Shown in pieces: positions 8,039-16,774 of a DNA stretch of 33,106 bases (the stretch's first letter is position 1; each line of letters opens with the position of its first letter). The notes beneath the pieces were generated by a model. That model saw only the letters and a list, made by a program, of their open reading frames with translations. It had not been told where the DNA came from and made no database searches. The translations under genes were made by a program, and so were the position numbers. The stretch comes from UBA961 sp049317525 (GTDB lineage Bacteria > Bacteroidota > Ignavibacteria > Kapaibacteriales > UBA961): the NCBI GenBank assembly GCA_049317525.1, contig JBMOIC010000025.1, forward strand, positions 1 through 33,106, in the 5' to 3' direction.

Positions 8039-9928
8039 ATGGGGATAAGTACAGATTGTAAAACACTGATGAAAACAGTATTTTGCGCATGCAGCATTTA
8101 CAATCCGAATACAAAATCCATGTTGAACTTTCGTTCAGATCGGGATAATTTACACGTTCTTGGTGATCTTGTAGATTTACCTGGCATAAACCTTCATGAT
8201 TCTTTTAGATTCAGGACAGGACAATTACATTTTTTACATAAGCTTGCTTCTTGTCTAAAAAAAGGCGAGAACAATCATCTTGGCGTATTTGTGCCAGGAT
8301 ATGGAAAAACTATTACTGCATTAGCATCATTTGTAATAGCTAAGCATTTAGGTAAAGCTCAAAAATTAATTGTATTTGTTCCCAGAGGAAACTTGCGAGA
8401 TCAATATGCAGACCCAATAGAATTAAGCCGAGTTTTAAGAAATCTAGGGTCTGTTCCATTACGGTTTTGTACTGCAGATTCAGAAAAAACATTTCTTAAG
8501 AATTCATCAACAGACATAATTATAACCACATATCAATATGCATGCGGAAAAAGTGGAAATGAAGCAATCAAGAAATTTGCAGAACACCATTCATGCATGT
8601 TTGTCTATGACGAAGTACATCATTTGTCAGATGAAGGAACCTGGGCAATCGCTTTAGGAAGATTAGAACATAGTTGTAGTATTGCTCTATCGGGTACACC
8701 AATTCGTTCGGACAATAAATCTTTGTTTGGCGTACCATTTGAGATACGTAATGGCAATGAACGATTTTATAAGGCTTTGCATGAAGTTCAACTTAGGGAT
8801 GCACATGAAGAAGGTGGCATCTTAAAGAGAGTTTCTACAAATATGATTGATTATAAAATCAAATTGAGGAATATAGAATCTGGTGATGAGATTGAATTAT
8901 CTTTATCTCAAATGCAAGAAATGGCAGGTTCTGAACAAGATATTGATGCTTTTTTAGCTAGAAAAAAAATGCGTTTTCATACCGTTTATCTTGATTCTTT
9001 ATTAAGGCCAGCATTTGTTCGATTTCAAGAAAAAAGAAATCAATGGCTTGAAGAAAAACAGCGCACAAAGGGATATAACAATTCTTTCAAGAATCATCAG
9101 ATGTTGATAATTGCAATGAGCAATAATCATTCGGCTGCAATTTTAGAATTTGTAAAGCAACATTTTCCAGAATTTATTTCTGCAAGAATTGGACAAGATA
9201 TCCCAGCACAAGAACGATTAGTATTACTTCAACAATATAGAAATGGATTAATTGATATCATGGTGCAGGTTGATATGATTGGCGAGGGTACCGATATCAA
9301 ACCAATAAGTATTATTGTAAAGGCTGATTTAGTAAGAGCTATTTCTAAAACAATGCAACAAATCTTTAGGGGTATGAGATATTATACAGGTTTTAGCAAA
9401 AAGCAAAATGTATGTGATTTGTTTACATCTAATGATGCGGCTTTATCTCAGATTTTTGATTGGTTATTATCCGAGCAGCAAATAGGGATAAAATTGCAAA
9501 CAAAAAGAGAAAGCGAATTTCAGCAAAGTAGAACTGCCATTGAATCTATAGAATCATGGGTATTAGCAGATGTTCAACATAAAGGCACCGAGACATTAGA
9601 TTGGGAATTATTTCCGGATAAAAACTCATCAATCAAACAAGAAGAACTAATCGAAGAACAAAGAATATCCCCTAGCTTATATATTGATATATCATCAAAT
9701 GCAATAGATATTATTAGTTTAGAGCAACAATTAAGACAAGAATGCTCTCAATTAGCTGTAAAATTATCTTTAAACATGAAGTCGCAAGGCATGAATTCAG
9801 ATGTAAGAGTTGTTCACTTTGAATCAAAAAAGAAATTTTTAAAATCTCAAGATCAAATGAATTTACAAGAGCTTGAAGACAAAAGAAATTGGCTTATGAA
9901 ATGCTTAGAAAGAGGCAGACTAGTATAA
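8039..9928 (+). CDS. Superfamily 2 DEAD/DEAH-type helicase, specific role unknown
   Basis: A 629-residue protein with an SF2 helicase core. It has an R/Q region near FRFRTGQL (57-64), Walker A PGYGKT at 86-91, the Walker B box DEVHH at 191-195, motif III SGTP at 218-221, motif V GEGTDI at 415-420, and an arginine-finger motif VI Q440..R444..R447 in which the usual Gly before the first Arg is Phe. Both RecA-like domains are complete, so it should be an active ATPase or translocase. No nuclease, methylase or accessory domain is visible. The 180 C-terminal residues have no domain I recognise. It overlaps nothing and is followed 12 bp later by rimM, which suggests co-transcription. It could act in DNA repair, in defence or on RNA. 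I cannot choose between these. Confidence 0.85.
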   Translation: MGISTDCKTLMKTVFCACSIYNPNTKSMLNFRSDRDNLHVLGDLVDLPGINLHDSFRFRTGQLHFLHKLASCLKKGENNHLGVFVPGYGKTITALASFVIAKHLGKAQKLIVFVPRGNLRDQYADPIELSRVLRNLGSVPLRFCTADSEKTFLKNSSTDIIITTYQYACGKSGNEAIKKFAEHHSCMFVYDEVHHLSDEGTWAIALGRLEHSCSIALSGTPIRSDNKSLFGVPFEIRNGNERFYKALHEVQLRDAHEEGGILKRVSTNMIDYKIKLRNIESGDEIELSLSQMQEMAGSEQDIDAFLARKKMRFHTVYLDSLLRPAFVRFQEKRNQWLEEKQRTKGYNNSFKNHQMLIIAMSNNHSAAILEFVKQHFPEFISARIGQDIPAQERLVLLQQYRNGLIDIMVQVDMIGEGTDIKPISIIVKADLVRAISKTMQQIFRGMRYYTGFSKKQNVCDLFTSNDAALSQIFDWLLSEQQIGIKLQTKRESEFQQSRTAIESIESWVLADVQHKGTETLDWELFPDKNSSIKQEELIEEQRISPSLYIDISSNAIDIISLEQQLRQECSQLAVKLSLNMKSQGMNSDVRVVHFESKKKFLKSQDQMNLQELEDKRNWLMKCLERGRLV

Positions 9929-9940
9929 TCAAGGATAAAA

Positions 9941-10477
9941 ATGGGTTTTAGATATGTTGGTACAATAAGTAGAGAATATGGCACTCAAGGTGAAATTATT
10001 TTATCTGAATGTCCTGACACAGCTTTACAATTAAACAGTGGCACCAAAGTATTATTAGGATATTCTGCACAGTTTGCCAAGGAATACACAATTATTGCTT
10101 GTTCGCCTTATAAAAATACCTTAAAAATCCAGTTGAAAGGTGTTGAAAGTTCGGATATAAAATCATTGATAGAAACTGGAATTTTTGTTGACGAGAATTA
10201 TATATTAAGGAAAAATGAGCACTATTATATTAGTGAAATCATTGGATGTTCTGTGATTAATAAGTCTGGAGAGCATTTAGGAATAATTTCTGATGTCTGG
10301 ATTATGCCGGCAAATGATGTATGGGTTATGCAAACAGAGAAAGGTGAAATTCCATTACCTGTGATTGATGATGTGATTCTATCAACGGATATTTTAAATA
10401 AAACAATAACTGTTTATATGATGGAAGGCTTATTAGATTTAGCAAGACAGCAAGCTAAAGAAGATGATGAATATTAA
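9941..10477 (+). CDS. rimM: Ribosome maturation factor RimM
   Basis: RimM binds ribosomal protein S19 and helps mature the 3' domain of the 30S subunit. The 178-residue protein has the N-terminal RimM beta-barrel (YVGTISREYGTQGEIIL, residues 4-20). Its C-terminal PRC-barrel domain begins near IIGCSVIN and contains DVWVMQ, EIPLPVIDDVI and the closing EGLLDL. A good Shine-Dalgarno sequence (AAGGA, 9931-9935) precedes the ATG by 5 nt. In most bacteria rimM lies in the rpsP-rimM-trmD-rplS operon. Here it follows a helicase gene and meets priA tail-to-tail, with the two stop codons overlapping in TTAA. The divergence of the N-terminus is normal for this family. Confidence 0.9.
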   Translation: MGFRYVGTISREYGTQGEIILSECPDTALQLNSGTKVLLGYSAQFAKEYTIIACSPYKNTLKIQLKGVESSDIKSLIETGIFVDENYILRKNEHYYISEIIGCSVINKSGEHLGIISDVWIMPANDVWVMQTEKGEIPLPVIDDVILSTDILNKTITVYMMEGLLDLARQQAKEDDEY

Positions 10478-13005
10478 ACTGCATCAAAAGTATCAATATC
10501 AATAATCAATTTAATATTGGGATTAGCATACTTTTCTTGATAATGATGATATGCAAATCGAATTGCATGCCTTACTCTTTCTCCGCTAGGATCAGCTAAT
10601 TTATTAGATTTTAATAGTATTATTTTTCTATAATGAGATCTTAGCCTTGCAATTAATGGGGTTATCGGACCTAATTTCTCATAGATTTCTGGCAATGAGG
10701 GTAAAACTGCATTAAAATGTTGAGATGATTCATGAACTCTTTGTTCATCAATGCCAGAAAATTCTATTCTTATTAGTCTAGAAAAGGGTGGAAAAAAAGT
10801 ATCTTTTCTTATCTGCAATTCATCCGAATAAAAAGTTTCATAATTGTTTGTTAAAGCTGCAATGATGGTTTGGTGATAAGGTTGTGCTGTTTGCAAGAGA
10901 ACTTCTCCAGGATATTCTCCGCTTCTACCAGCGCGCCCAGCAACTTGAGTAATTAATTGGAATGTTCTTTCAGACGCCCTGAAGTCTGGCATGAATAATT
11001 GTTGGTCTGCATCAATAATCCCAACTAAAGTTACTCGTGCAAAATCCAGCCCTTTTGCTACCATCTGAGTACCAATCAATATATCGATTATTCCTTTATG
11101 GAAATCCTCTAAAATCTTACGATGTGATCCTTTTTGAGTAGTAGTATCCAAATCCATTCTTTGAATACAAGCTGTATATCCCATTTGCAGAAGAGTTTCT
11201 TGCAATTCTTCTTCAATTTTTTGAGTTCCAGAACCAGTTTCTTTGATATCTGTTCCACCACAAATAGAACATATCTTTAAGGCAGGTTGTGCATATCCAC
11301 AATAATGACATTTCAGCATATTTGCGGATTTATGCAGAGTTAACGATATAGAACAATGTTTACACATTGGAATTGCTCCACAATCGATACATTCCTGAAA
11401 TCTTGCAAAACCCCTACGATTATGGAACAATATTACACCTTGTTTTTGTGCTAATCTTTGCATTATTGCCGTCAACAATTCCAAAGAGAAATTACCCATC
11501 ATCGCCCTTTGCTTGCGTTGTTGTTTAATATCAATACAATGAATTGTTGGCATATGTGCACCATCTGCTCGCGATTGTATCTGCAGATAATGATATTTTC
11601 CTTGTTGAGCATTAAACATACTTTCCATAGAAGGTGTTGCACTACCTAACACAATAACTGCTTTTTCTATAGCTGCTCTCATCACAGCTGAATCTCTAGC
11701 ATTATAGCGAGGTGCTGGAGATTCCTGTTTATACGATGGTTCATGTTCTTCGTCAACGATGATAAGTCCAAGGCTTCGTGAAGGAAATGGAGCAAATAAT
11801 GCAGATCTAGCACCTATAACAATTTTAGCTTTACCATTCTGTATTCTTCGCCAATGCCCATAACGTTCAGCTGCAGACATCTTGCTATGTAGTATTGCAA
11901 TCTCTCCTCCAAAAACAGCCTTAAATCTATCTGTTAATTGTGGCGTTAATGCTATTTCTGGCAAGAGAAGTAAACAATTTTTTCCATATGCAATTGCAGA
12001 TTTAATTGCTTGAATATATACTAAGGTTTTACCGCTACCTGTTATTCCATGAAGTAAAAATGTTTTATGCTCTGCATCTTTTAATGCCTGTACAATGTGA
12101 ACATGGGCATGCTGTTGTTCAACTGTTAAACCAAGTTTAGACTCGTCTCTGGAGGCAAGTGAGTAAGATTGCTGCTCATCAAATACCAAAGGAGCTTCAA
12201 TATCTTTAATGGTAATAAACTTTTTTTTAAGCAAGCTTTGTACAATTGATTGAGATAATGAAGTTTCTTCTAATACTTTATGTAATAAAAGCGGATGAGT
12301 TGAATGTGAAGTTTGGATATATATATGACTTAATAAAGCAGATTGCTTAGGGTGTTTTGTATCCAATACATCTAAGGCTTCTCTTAATTTATTATGATCA
12401 TGTAGTAATGATTCTTCTAATGAAATAGCTTTTTGAGTTCTGGCTTTATGTGATTTCTGAATAGAATGTTCACAAACAATGATATGAGAGCGTTCTAAAG
12501 CATCTAATTGATCGGCCACTGAACCTGTTTTTAATATTCTTTCTAGGTATACAACAGTTAATGGCCCTTGATGAGATATAAGAGTATGCAATAAAGCAGC
12601 TCGTTTCGGAGCTTTTTTTTCCATTTCTTCTAATTCAGATGAAGTAGGAGTATATAATAATGAAATGGACATTACACTTTTGGGTGTCATTCCCTGTGGC
12701 AAAGCAGCTTTTAATGTTTCTCCCCATGAGCAAAAATAATAATCACTCATTCTTTTAGTAAGTTCTAGCATCGAATCTGAGAATATTGGCATATCATCTA
12801 ATATTTCTATAATAGATTTAATGCCTTTTATTTCAGGAATGTTTACATCACTTTTAACGATTATCCCTGTCATAATTCTCTTGCCAAAAGGCAATAAAGC
12901 TCTGCAACCAATAAAGTTTTTACTATCTTTATCAGTATGTTCATATTTATAGGTAAATAATTTATGAACAGGAAGAGGCAATGCTATAGTTAAAAAGGTA
13001 ATCAC
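10474..13005 (-). CDS. priA: Primosomal replication-restart helicase PriA
   Basis: PriA recognises stalled forks and reloads the replicative helicase. The 843-residue protein has the N-terminal 3'-DNA-binding domain (1-105), a winged-helix-like middle, and the SF2 helicase: GITGSGKT at 320-327, DEEH at 418-421 and SATP at 455-458. The zinc-binding insert has all eight cysteines in CxxC pairs (539/542, 548/551, 566/569, 579/582). Helicase motif VI appears as TQVAGRAGR near the C-terminal third. The frame begins with GTG at 13005, and no in-frame ATG occurs upstream before the preceding stop. The gene ends in a 4-nt overlap with rimM. It is divergent from the HtrA gene. Confidence 0.95.
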   Translation of the reverse strand: MITFLTIALPLPVHKLFTYKYEHTDKDSKNFIGCRALLPFGKRIMTGIIVKSDVNIPEIKGIKSIIEILDDMPIFSDSMLELTKRMSDYYFCSWGETLKAALPQGMTPKSVMSISLLYTPTSSELEEMEKKAPKRAALLHTLISHQGPLTVVYLERILKTGSVADQLDALERSHIIVCEHSIQKSHKARTQKAISLEESLLHDHNKLREALDVLDTKHPKQSALLSHIYIQTSHSTHPLLLHKVLEETSLSQSIVQSLLKKKFITIKDIEAPLVFDEQQSYSLASRDESKLGLTVEQQHAHVHIVQALKDAEHKTFLLHGITGSGKTLVYIQAIKSAIAYGKNCLLLLPEIALTPQLTDRFKAVFGGEIAILHSKMSAAERYGHWRRIQNGKAKIVIGARSALFAPFPSRSLGLIIVDEEHEPSYKQESPAPRYNARDSAVMRAAIEKAVIVLGSATPSMESMFNAQQGKYHYLQIQSRADGAHMPTIHCIDIKQQRKQRAMMGNFSLELLTAIMQRLAQKQGVILFHNRRGFARFQECIDCGAIPMCKHCSISLTLHKSANMLKCHYCGYAQPALKICSICGGTDIKETGSGTQKIEEELQETLLQMGYTACIQRMDLDTTTQKGSHRKILEDFHKGIIDILIGTQMVAKGLDFARVTLVGIIDADQQLFMPDFRASERTFQLITQVAGRAGRSGEYPGEVLLQTAQPYHQTIIAALTNNYETFYSDELQIRKDTFFPPFSRLIRIEFSGIDEQRVHESSQHFNAVLPSLPEIYEKLGPITPLIARLRSHYRKIILLKSNKLADPSGERVRHAIRFAYHHYQEKYANPNIKLIIDIDTFDAV

Positions 13006-13110
13006 TATATTCCAAAAAGAAGGCTACTTAGCAGAAAATTATTTCCACTTCAAATCGTCAAAGTTCATGCTATAAGATTCTGAATCAGTATTTATCAAAA
13101 TCAAGTAGTA

Positions 13111-13118
13111 CAAAGATA
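13111..13118 (-). promoter_or_regulatory. Candidate -7 box (TAnnTTTG) for priA
   Basis: On the minus strand this reads TATCTTTG, an exact TAnnTTTG. It would give a leader of about 100 nt to the priA GTG codon, which is long, and no -33 TTG is seen. It lies in the 142-bp divergent gap shared with the HtrA gene. Confidence 0.27.
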
Positions 13119-13147
13119 GCAATCATACATTTCTTTAAGGAAGTTTT

Positions 13148-14350
13148 ATGAAAACTTCGAAATTATCAGTTTCAATATTAGTGGGTTTATTATTTTTATC
13201 GCATTCAATAATACTTGCTGGATGTTCTAATGAACCTTCTGAGTCATTTTTACAAGAACATCATACACAGACGCAGAGTCCAGAAATTCTTCAAGCAAAT
13301 GCAGATATCTCGAATTCTAGGCATAATGCAATAACCGAAACAGTTAAAATAGCAAGTCCTGCAATTGTTGGCATTAATATTACAGAAGTAAGACAAGTTG
13401 GTTATGACCCATTTGGGAGTGCATTTAGAGATCCAATTTTTGACCAATTTTTTAATAATTTCCGAAAACAATATTCTAGAAAAATGGAAGTAAGAAGTCT
13501 GGGTTCAGGTTTTCTTATTTCATCGGATGGATATATTGTTACTAATGATCATGTTGCAGGTAATGCATCTAAAGTAGTTGTAACGTTAACAAATGGTGAA
13601 AAATATAATGCAGAAATTATTGGATCAGACCCAGTAAGCGATGTTGCATTATTAAAAATCAAAGGTAAGAATCTTCCCTATTTAACATTTGCTAATTCAG
13701 ACGAAGTGATTGTAGGAGAATGGAGTATAGCTTTTGGAAATCCTTTCGGCTTATTTGATATCAATGCAAGACCTACTGTAACTGTTGGGGTTGTAAGTAA
13801 TGTAGGAGTCAGTTTTTCTCAAGAAAATCGTATCTATAAGAATATGATTCAAACAGATGCTGCAATAAGTTCAGGTAATTCGGGTGGCCCACTTCTGAAT
13901 GCTAGTGGAGAAGTAATAGGCGTTAATACTGTTATCTATTCAACTTCACAAAGTACTCAAGGTGCTGGTAGCATAGGGATTGGATTTGCAGTTCCTATAA
14001 ATAGGGTTAAAAAAATTGCTGAACAATTAAAAGAGAACGGTAAAATTGACCGAGATTTTAATCCAGGACTTATCGTTCAACAGATTGATGATAATATTGC
14101 AAAATACTTCAAACTAGATAAGACCGATGGAGTTGTAGTAATTGAAGTTAAGTCAGGATCTTCTGCAGAGAAATCTGGTATAGAACCAGGCGATATCATC
14201 CTAAAAGTAGATAATACTTCAATTCATAAAGATGATGATTTAGTTATTGCAATTAGTGATGGAGTGGTAGGCCAAACCTTAAAAATTGAGATATTAAGAT
14301 CGGGCGAGACTCTCACAAAAAAAATGTATCTTAATCCTATTAAACGCTGA
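13148..14350 (+). CDS. HtrA/Deg-family serine protease, predicted lipoprotein
   Basis: A periplasmic quality-control protease of the trypsin-like HtrA family, 400 residues. The catalytic triad is H135 (TNDHVAG), D165 (SDVALL) and S245 (SSGNSGGP). A single PDZ domain follows at about 305-395 (GVVVIEVKSGSSAEKSGIEPGD). The N-terminus is a lipoprotein signal with lipobox LAGC and acylated C26, so the enzyme should be membrane-anchored rather than free like E. coli DegP, which has two PDZ domains and no lipobox. A clear Shine-Dalgarno sequence (AAGGAAG, 13137-13143) precedes the ATG. The gene heads a plus-strand run of envelope genes, with lptB 27 bp downstream. The sorting Asp rule for E. coli inner-membrane retention does not apply here (residue +2 is Ser), so outer-membrane anchoring is likely. 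Confidence 0.93.
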   Translation: MKTSKLSVSILVGLLFLSHSIILAGCSNEPSESFLQEHHTQTQSPEILQANADISNSRHNAITETVKIASPAIVGINITEVRQVGYDPFGSAFRDPIFDQFFNNFRKQYSRKMEVRSLGSGFLISSDGYIVTNDHVAGNASKVVVTLTNGEKYNAEIIGSDPVSDVALLKIKGKNLPYLTFANSDEVIVGEWSIAFGNPFGLFDINARPTVTVGVVSNVGVSFSQENRIYKNMIQTDAAISSGNSGGPLLNASGEVIGVNTVIYSTSQSTQGAGSIGIGFAVPINRVKKIAEQLKENGKIDRDFNPGLIVQQIDDNIAKYFKLDKTDGVVVIEVKSGSSAEKSGIEPGDIILKVDNTSIHKDDDLVIAISDGVVGQTLKIEILRSGETLTKKMYLNPIKR

Positions 14351-14365
14351 TTTTCATGTTCCAGT

Positions 14366-14370
14366 AAAGG
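14366..14370 (+). promoter_or_regulatory. Shine-Dalgarno deciding the TTG start of lptB
   Basis: AAAGG sits 7 nt before the TTG at 14378. The only nearby upstream ATG (in CATGTTCCAGTAA) runs into a stop within three codons, and the next in-frame Met lies inside the ATPase fold. TTG is therefore the likely start. Confidence 0.55.
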
Positions 14371-14377
14371 TTATTGT

Positions 14378-15130
14378 TTGAAAACTGATCAATTACAACA
14401 TTGTATAAAAGCCGAGAATATCGTAAAGCGATATGCCAAAAGAACAGTTGTCAATAATGTTTCCTTAGAATTAAATCAAGGTGAAGTTGTAGGCCTACTT
14501 GGTCCTAATGGCGCAGGAAAAACCACATCTTTTTATATGATGGTTGGAATGGTAAAGCCCACTTCTGGCAGAGTATTTATGGATTCTAGAGATATTACCT
14601 CTTTAGCAATGTATAAAAGAGCTCGCTTAGGAATGAGTTATTTACCACAAGAAGCCTCCATATTCCGAAAATTGTCTGTTGAAGATAATATTATGGCAAT
14701 CCTTCAATTACAAGATTTAAAGCGCTCTGAAAGAAAACAACAATTAGAACAATTATTAGAAGATTTTAGTATTACTCATATTAGAAAAAGTAAAGGGTAT
14801 ATGCTATCCGGAGGAGAAAGAAGGCGCTGTGAAATTGCTCGTTCTTTAGCTTCAAATCCTAAATTTGTATTTTTAGACGAACCTTTTGCTGGTATAGATC
14901 CAATCACGGTTGAAGAAATAATGCACTTAGTTGCTAATTTGAAACAAAGAGGAATTGGGGTATTGATTACAGATCATAATGTACATGAAACATTATCCAT
15001 TACCGATAGAGCCTATATCTTGATTGATGGAACAATTTTTTATCAGGGCTCGGCATCTGAAATAGCTAATAATGAAGAAGTAAGAAAAAGATATTTAGGG
15101 GAAACCTTCAGAATGGAGCGATATGAATGA
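14378..15130 (+). CDS. lptB: LPS export ABC transporter ATP-binding protein
   Basis: LptB powers extraction of LPS from the inner membrane by LptFG and its transfer along the Lpt bridge. The 250-residue ATPase has Walker A GPNGAGKTT (42-50), a Q-loop YLPQEASIF (98-95 region), signature LSGGERRR (143-150), Walker B FLDEPFAGIDP (165-175), the H-loop TDHN (198-201) and the C-terminal YLGE.F.M motif typical of LptB. It starts at TTG (14378) after a good Shine-Dalgarno sequence. It is followed with an ATGA overlap by a second ABC ATPase. LptF and LptG are not in the window, so the ATPase is separated from its permeases. Confidence 0.93.
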   Translation: MKTDQLQHCIKAENIVKRYAKRTVVNNVSLELNQGEVVGLLGPNGAGKTTSFYMMVGMVKPTSGRVFMDSRDITSLAMYKRARLGMSYLPQEASIFRKLSVEDNIMAILQLQDLKRSERKQQLEQLLEDFSITHIRKSKGYMLSGGERRRCEIARSLASNPKFVFLDEPFAGIDPITVEEIMHLVANLKQRGIGVLITDHNVHETLSITDRAYILIDGTIFYQGSASEIANNEEVRKRYLGETFRMERYE

Positions 15131-15762
15131 AACCCCAATTTGCATTAACTATCCACAATTGCGCAAAAACATATAATAATCATGAATTCGTTTTTTCTCC
15201 GTGCTCTGCCGAATTACATAATGGAGAAATTATTGGCATAACAGGTTGGAATGGATCTGGTAAGTCTACATTAATTAAAATGGTAGCCGGTTTATTAAAA
15301 CCTAGTAATGGAAGCATCCATTTAAAAATTAACAATGAAATCTATCATTATGGTGAATTTTGTGAACACATTGGCCTGGTATCTCCCTATTTACAGGTAT
15401 ATGAAGAATTCACACCAATAGAGCATGCAAAAATATACTGTGATTTATCCGGTGTTCCATTTAACCTATCATATACTCATGAATTATTAACCATCATGGG
15501 GCTTTTCTCTAAAAGAAATGAGAAGATCAGAAATTTTTCATCTGGGATGAAACAAAGAATGAAATATATTCTCGCTTTTATAAGAAAACCATTAATAGTT
15601 CTTTTAGATGAGCCAACAGCTAATTTTGATAGCAAAGGAACAGAGGCTATTTATGAGCTGATAAACACACATAAAAACTTGGGAGGTGGCACAATAATTG
15701 CCACTAATGATCTATCGGAAACAGAAATTTGTTCATCTGTGATTCACCTAACAACTATATGA
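15127..15762 (+). CDS. Orphan CcmA-like ABC transporter ATP-binding protein
   Basis: A short (211-residue) ABC ATPase with Walker A GWNGSGKST (40-48), a signature region NFSSGMKQRM (136-145, where Ser replaces the first Gly of LSGGQ) and Walker B VLLDEPTANFD (158-168). The usual H-loop histidine is replaced: ATNDLSE instead of xTHD or xTHDxxE. The size and signature resemble CcmA (heme exporter ATPase) and related export ATPases. No ccmB or other permease is visible. It overlaps lptB upstream (ATGA) and the lytic transglycosylase downstream (ATGA), so it is translationally coupled within an envelope operon. The substrate cannot be assigned. A ccm role is one option among several. Confidence 0.85.
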   Translation: MKPQFALTIHNCAKTYNNHEFVFSPCSAELHNGEIIGITGWNGSGKSTLIKMVAGLLKPSNGSIHLKINNEIYHYGEFCEHIGLVSPYLQVYEEFTPIEHAKIYCDLSGVPFNLSYTHELLTIMGLFSKRNEKIRNFSSGMKQRMKYILAFIRKPLIVLLDEPTANFDSKGTEAIYELINTHKNLGGGTIIATNDLSETEICSSVIHLTTI

Positions 15763-16682
15763 TAAAAAAACTCAAAAACTCATTGCATATACCATTTCTT
15801 ATTGGCTGTACATGCTTATTTTCATTAATAGCATGTAATGCAAAGCCGCCATCTAACGATGAAATACCTGTTCAATTAAAGGGGAATTATTTAACATACT
15901 TATCTTCATTAAAATTACCAGATGAACTTACATTTTGTGGAGAGAAAGTACCATTAGAAATCCCAGAAGTAAGAGAAAGAGCAGAAAGAGAATTCTATTT
16001 AAATCTTCAAAGTCCTGGACAATTAATACTGTATATCAAAAGGGCCGGACGTTTTTTCCCTATGTTTGAGAAAATTTTAAAAGAAGAAAATGCCCCAGAA
16101 GATATTAAATTTTTAGCTGTTGCAGAAAGCGCATTATTTATGGCAAGATCCCCTAAAGATGCTATTGGAGTATGGCAATTTATGGCTCCTACAGCAAAAA
16201 GTATGGGATTGCAAGTAGATGATTATGTTGATGAAAGACGTCACATTGAAAAAAGTACTCGCGCTGCAATAGCCTATTTACGATCTGGATATTCTTATTC
16301 AAAAAGTTGGTCTTTGGCTGCAGCTGGATATAATATGGGACATGGAAGCGTAAAAGAGAATATGGATTTTCAAAAAACTGAAACTTTTTATGATCTATTC
16401 CTAAACGAAGAAACTTCTCGATATCTATTAAGAATTGCCATTATTAAAGAGTTAATGACTCATTCTGAAAAGTATGGTCTAAACTTAGAATCAAATGATC
16501 AATATCATCCAGAAAAAACAGTGTCTGTTAAGTGTACTTCAGGTATTTCAGACTTAACACAGTGGGCATTGCAACATGGAACCACGTATAAAGATGTCAA
16601 AATTCTTAATCCATGGATATTAAAACGCTCTTTACCTGCGCCAAAATCTGGTGCTTATTATGTAGAGATACCATCTAAATAA
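15759..16682 (+). CDS. Predicted lipoprotein lytic transglycosylase (MltD-like)
   Basis: Lytic transglycosylases cleave the MurNAc-GlcNAc bond with formation of 1,6-anhydroMurNAc. The start chosen is the ATG overlapping the previous stop (ATGA). It gives a 307-residue protein with a lipoprotein signal whose lipobox LIAC ends at C26. The SLT (GH23) domain contains the catalytic E123 (AVAESALF), AIGVWQFMAPTAKSMGL near 135-151, DERRHIEKST near 158-167 and the AAGYNMGHG motif near 188-196, all as in MltD. After the SLT domain, a C-terminal segment ending LNPWILKRSLPAPKSGAYY resembles a degenerate LysM-type module. A longer start at TTG 15729 would only add residues before the signal peptide and is rejected. 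Confidence 0.92.
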   Translation: MIKKLKNSLHIPFLIGCTCLFSLIACNAKPPSNDEIPVQLKGNYLTYLSSLKLPDELTFCGEKVPLEIPEVRERAEREFYLNLQSPGQLILYIKRAGRFFPMFEKILKEENAPEDIKFLAVAESALFMARSPKDAIGVWQFMAPTAKSMGLQVDDYVDERRHIEKSTRAAIAYLRSGYSYSKSWSLAAAGYNMGHGSVKENMDFQKTETFYDLFLNEETSRYLLRIAIIKELMTHSEKYGLNLESNDQYHPEKTVSVKCTSGISDLTQWALQHGTTYKDVKILNPWILKRSLPAPKSGAYYVEIPSK

Positions 16683-16707
16683 TCCGGTATTGATTGTGAA
16701 AACATTA

Positions 16708-16731
16708 TTATTGCAAAAGTATTTGCAATAA
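16708..16731. repeat. Perfect 10-bp inverted repeat upstream of lgt
   Basis: TTATTGCAAA (16708-16717) and TTTGCAATAA (16722-16731) are exact reverse complements around AGTA. The palindrome lies in the 92-bp gap between the lytic transglycosylase gene and lgt. With no T-run it is a poor terminator. It could be an operator (TTGCAA half-sites) or an RNA hairpin. Confidence 0.7.
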
Positions 16732-16774
16732 ATCTCTGTTTCGTATATTCAATCATAGCATAGTGGGGCTTTTC

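Noticed and set aside
8039..10477. A defence island around the helicase
   Set aside because: No nuclease, methylase, integrase or other defence gene surrounds it. The neighbours are housekeeping genes.
15729..15758. Longer start (TTG at 15729) for the lytic transglycosylase
   Set aside because: It would push the lipobox to residue 36 and lose the ATGA coupling. The ATG at 15759 gives a normal lipoprotein signal.
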